From an uncultured Bacteroidales bacterium (lineage in GTDB: Bacteria > Bacteroidota > Bacteroidia > Bacteroidales > Muribaculaceae), in contig CANPDU010000020.1 of the NCBI GenBank assembly GCA_947573135.1, positions 1 to 55,004 of the forward strand: a stretch of DNA of 55,004 nt, written 5' to 3'. The translations under genes and the position numbers were made by a program. This document shows, in pieces, positions 54,037 to 55,004 of the stretch. The notes under the pieces are model-generated. The model had not been told where the DNA came from. It worked only from the letters and a program-made list of their open reading frames with translations, and ran no database searches. Each line of letters starts with the position of its first letter. The stretch's first letter is position 1.

Positions 54037-54852
54037 TTATCTTGTAAGCTTACGCAGTCTGAACTTGTTGACGGCCTTATGGGCAGCTTTCTGCGCCCGG
54101 CGGGCATCTTTTTCTGAAATAAAATCCGGACGATATGGATTCCCGAGAACACTTTTACCCGTCAGGAACTCATACCATGTACAGGCAGCCACATAACGAC
54201 CGAGTTTTGATAAATGATAGCCGTCAGAATTCAGCACATCGCCGAATATTCCACGCGCATACTGTATAGCAGTTCCCGCCGGAACGACACGTGAAATACC
54301 ATTTTTGGGTATTTCCGAACAAACGGCAAAATATATACTGTCGTTCATTATCTTCTGGCTGTTTCCGTAATTTTTGAAGCCCGAATGGTCAGAATCCTTT
54401 GCATAGGCCCAGGTCATATGCCATATGATTTCAGCATCTTTATTCGGCATTCTGCTTATAACTTCTCTCTTCAATTCAGGCAGTCCCGAGTAAGTTTCCG
54501 TTTTACCAGAAACATGACTTGCCTGCTGCAGACTGATAATATCCCACGGCTCGTCGCTCAGGATCGTACTCAACGCCGTAGTGTCTCTGGTCGATTTAAT
54601 GCCATTTACAACTTTACGATATGAATACATCGCCTTATCGCTCAAAATGTTTTTAAGATGAAGATCAATCTGACAACCGGGTATATATGCATTACCTATG
54701 ATCAGCGTATCACCTCCCGCAAGTGCGAGTTCTGACAAATTCTGCTCAATCGCGTCCTGAGAAAAGCTGTTGCCGATAGCCAGAACATGCAGTACTCTGG
54801 CATCCAATGTCAAAAAAGACAAAAAAAGAAAACAAGTCCAAAGAAATCTCAT
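54037..54852 (-). CDS. DUF4886 SGNH-like exported protein
   Basis: A 271-residue protein with a signal peptide (cleavage near LDA) and the SGNH-like DUF4886 fold. AIGNSFSQDAI (Ser29) opens the domain, IISLQQASH lies near residue 105, and Asp210/His213 in SDGYHLSKLGRYVAA form the catalytic Asp-His motif. Family members are presumed esterases or hydrolases of the cell envelope or of glycans. It ends 56 bases before the carB start codon, but no co-function is implied. Confidence 0.82.
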   Translation of the reverse strand: MRFLWTCFLFLSFLTLDARVLHVLAIGNSFSQDAIEQNLSELALAGGDTLIIGNAYIPGCQIDLHLKNILSDKAMYSYRKVVNGIKSTRDTTALSTILSDEPWDIISLQQASHVSGKTETYSGLPELKREVISRMPNKDAEIIWHMTWAYAKDSDHSGFKNYGNSQKIMNDSIYFAVCSEIPKNGISRVVPAGTAIQYARGIFGDVLNSDGYHLSKLGRYVAACTWYEFLTGKSVLGNPYRPDFISEKDARRAQKAAHKAVNKFRLRKLTR

Positions 54853-54882
54853 AGATTTAAAATTAAGGTAATTTCAACATGA

Positions 54883-54890
54883 CAAAATTA
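54883..54890 (-). promoter_or_regulatory. -7 box for the DUF4886 gene
   Basis: Minus-strand TAATTTTG (plus 54883-54890) matches TAnnTTTG, about 30 bp before the ATG. A terminator hairpin occupies the -33 region. Confidence 0.45.
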
Positions 54891-54899
54891 AACAAAAAA

Positions 54900-54920
54900 A
54901 CGATACCATAAAAGTATCGT
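54900..54920 (-). terminator. Minus-strand terminator hairpin
   Basis: 7-bp stem (54900-54906 with 54914-54920) followed on the minus strand by a T7 tract. It would end transcription entering from the right. Confidence 0.6.
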
Positions 54921-54959
54921 CATAAACAAAACAAGATTCATCGCCGAATAGAATCAAGA

Positions 54960-54989
54960 AAGCCGGGTGACATTTCTGTCATCCGGCTT
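54960..54989 (-). terminator. Minus-strand terminator hairpin at window edge
   Basis: 13-bp stem (54960-54972 with 54977-54989, one G-T wobble) and 4-nt loop, followed on the minus strand by TTCTTGATT. Probably the 3' end of a gene lying to the right. Confidence 0.6.
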
Positions 54990-55004
54990 CCGGTAGAAGG
55001 GGCG

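Overview
The window looks like chromosomal DNA of an anaerobic gut Bacteroidales bacterium. I infer a Muribaculaceae-like member, from gene content and codon style only. Evidence: Bacteroidota-type promoters (TAnnTTTG -7 boxes, several with TTG about 20 bp upstream), no Shine-Dalgarno signals, a SusC/SusD pair, a lipoprotein-type Omp85 (TamL), ferredoxin-linked 2-oxoacid oxidoreductase genes, and DUF5009, DUF5018 and DUF4886 families. I see no prophage, insertion sequence, integrase or CRISPR array.

Layout. 1-10.3 kb is mostly core metabolism and envelope: an MsbA-like ABC exporter, a four-gene 2-oxoacid:ferredoxin oxidoreductase operon closed by a strong terminator, a lipid kinase whose promoter abuts its start codon, a DUF2156 acyltransferase-like protein, TamL and a HAD phosphatase. 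10.3-27.8 kb is a glycan-utilisation locus. It has a consensus promoter, a sugar-porter MFS protein, an AGE-family sugar epimerase, an intercistronic hairpin, SusC, SusD, a DUF5018-like surface lipoprotein and a GHL10/DigH-like lipoprotein, ending at a 17-bp-stem terminator. A second set follows: a calcineurin-like phosphoesterase, a DUF5009/HGSNAT-like membrane acyltransferase and three tandem paralogous SGNH esterases. 27.8-33.8 kb holds a DJ-1 family gene, apbE, a two-component system, a candidate small RNA, ilvE and an HD-domain gene.

33.8-49.1 kb, all on the minus strand, is an exopolysaccharide/capsule cluster. In transcription order it reads wza, wzc, wzx flippase, wzy-like polymerase, two glycosyltransferases, a bi-domain oxidoreductase, a hexapeptide acyltransferase and an all-alpha barrel protein. 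A consensus promoter then drives wecC-wecG-wecB, which make and transfer ManNAcA. No priming glycosyltransferase is present. 49.1-55 kb holds tRNA-Arg(TCT), a small acidic coiled-coil protein, a half-size EamA transporter, carB without carA, and a DUF4886 SGNH protein.

The most distinctive region is the glycan locus. It combines esterases (deacylation), a putative acyl-CoA-dependent transmembrane acyltransferase (acylation), an aminosugar-type epimerase and a DigH-like glycosidase, with no classical polysaccharide lyase or common GH. I infer a target that is an O-acetylated aminosugar glycan, possibly peptidoglycan-derived; this is a hypothesis. Second-tier observations are a candidate intergenic RNA at about 32.0 kb, a hairpin plus micro-ORF at 29.5 kb, an apparently leaderless lipid-kinase mRNA and an orphan carB.
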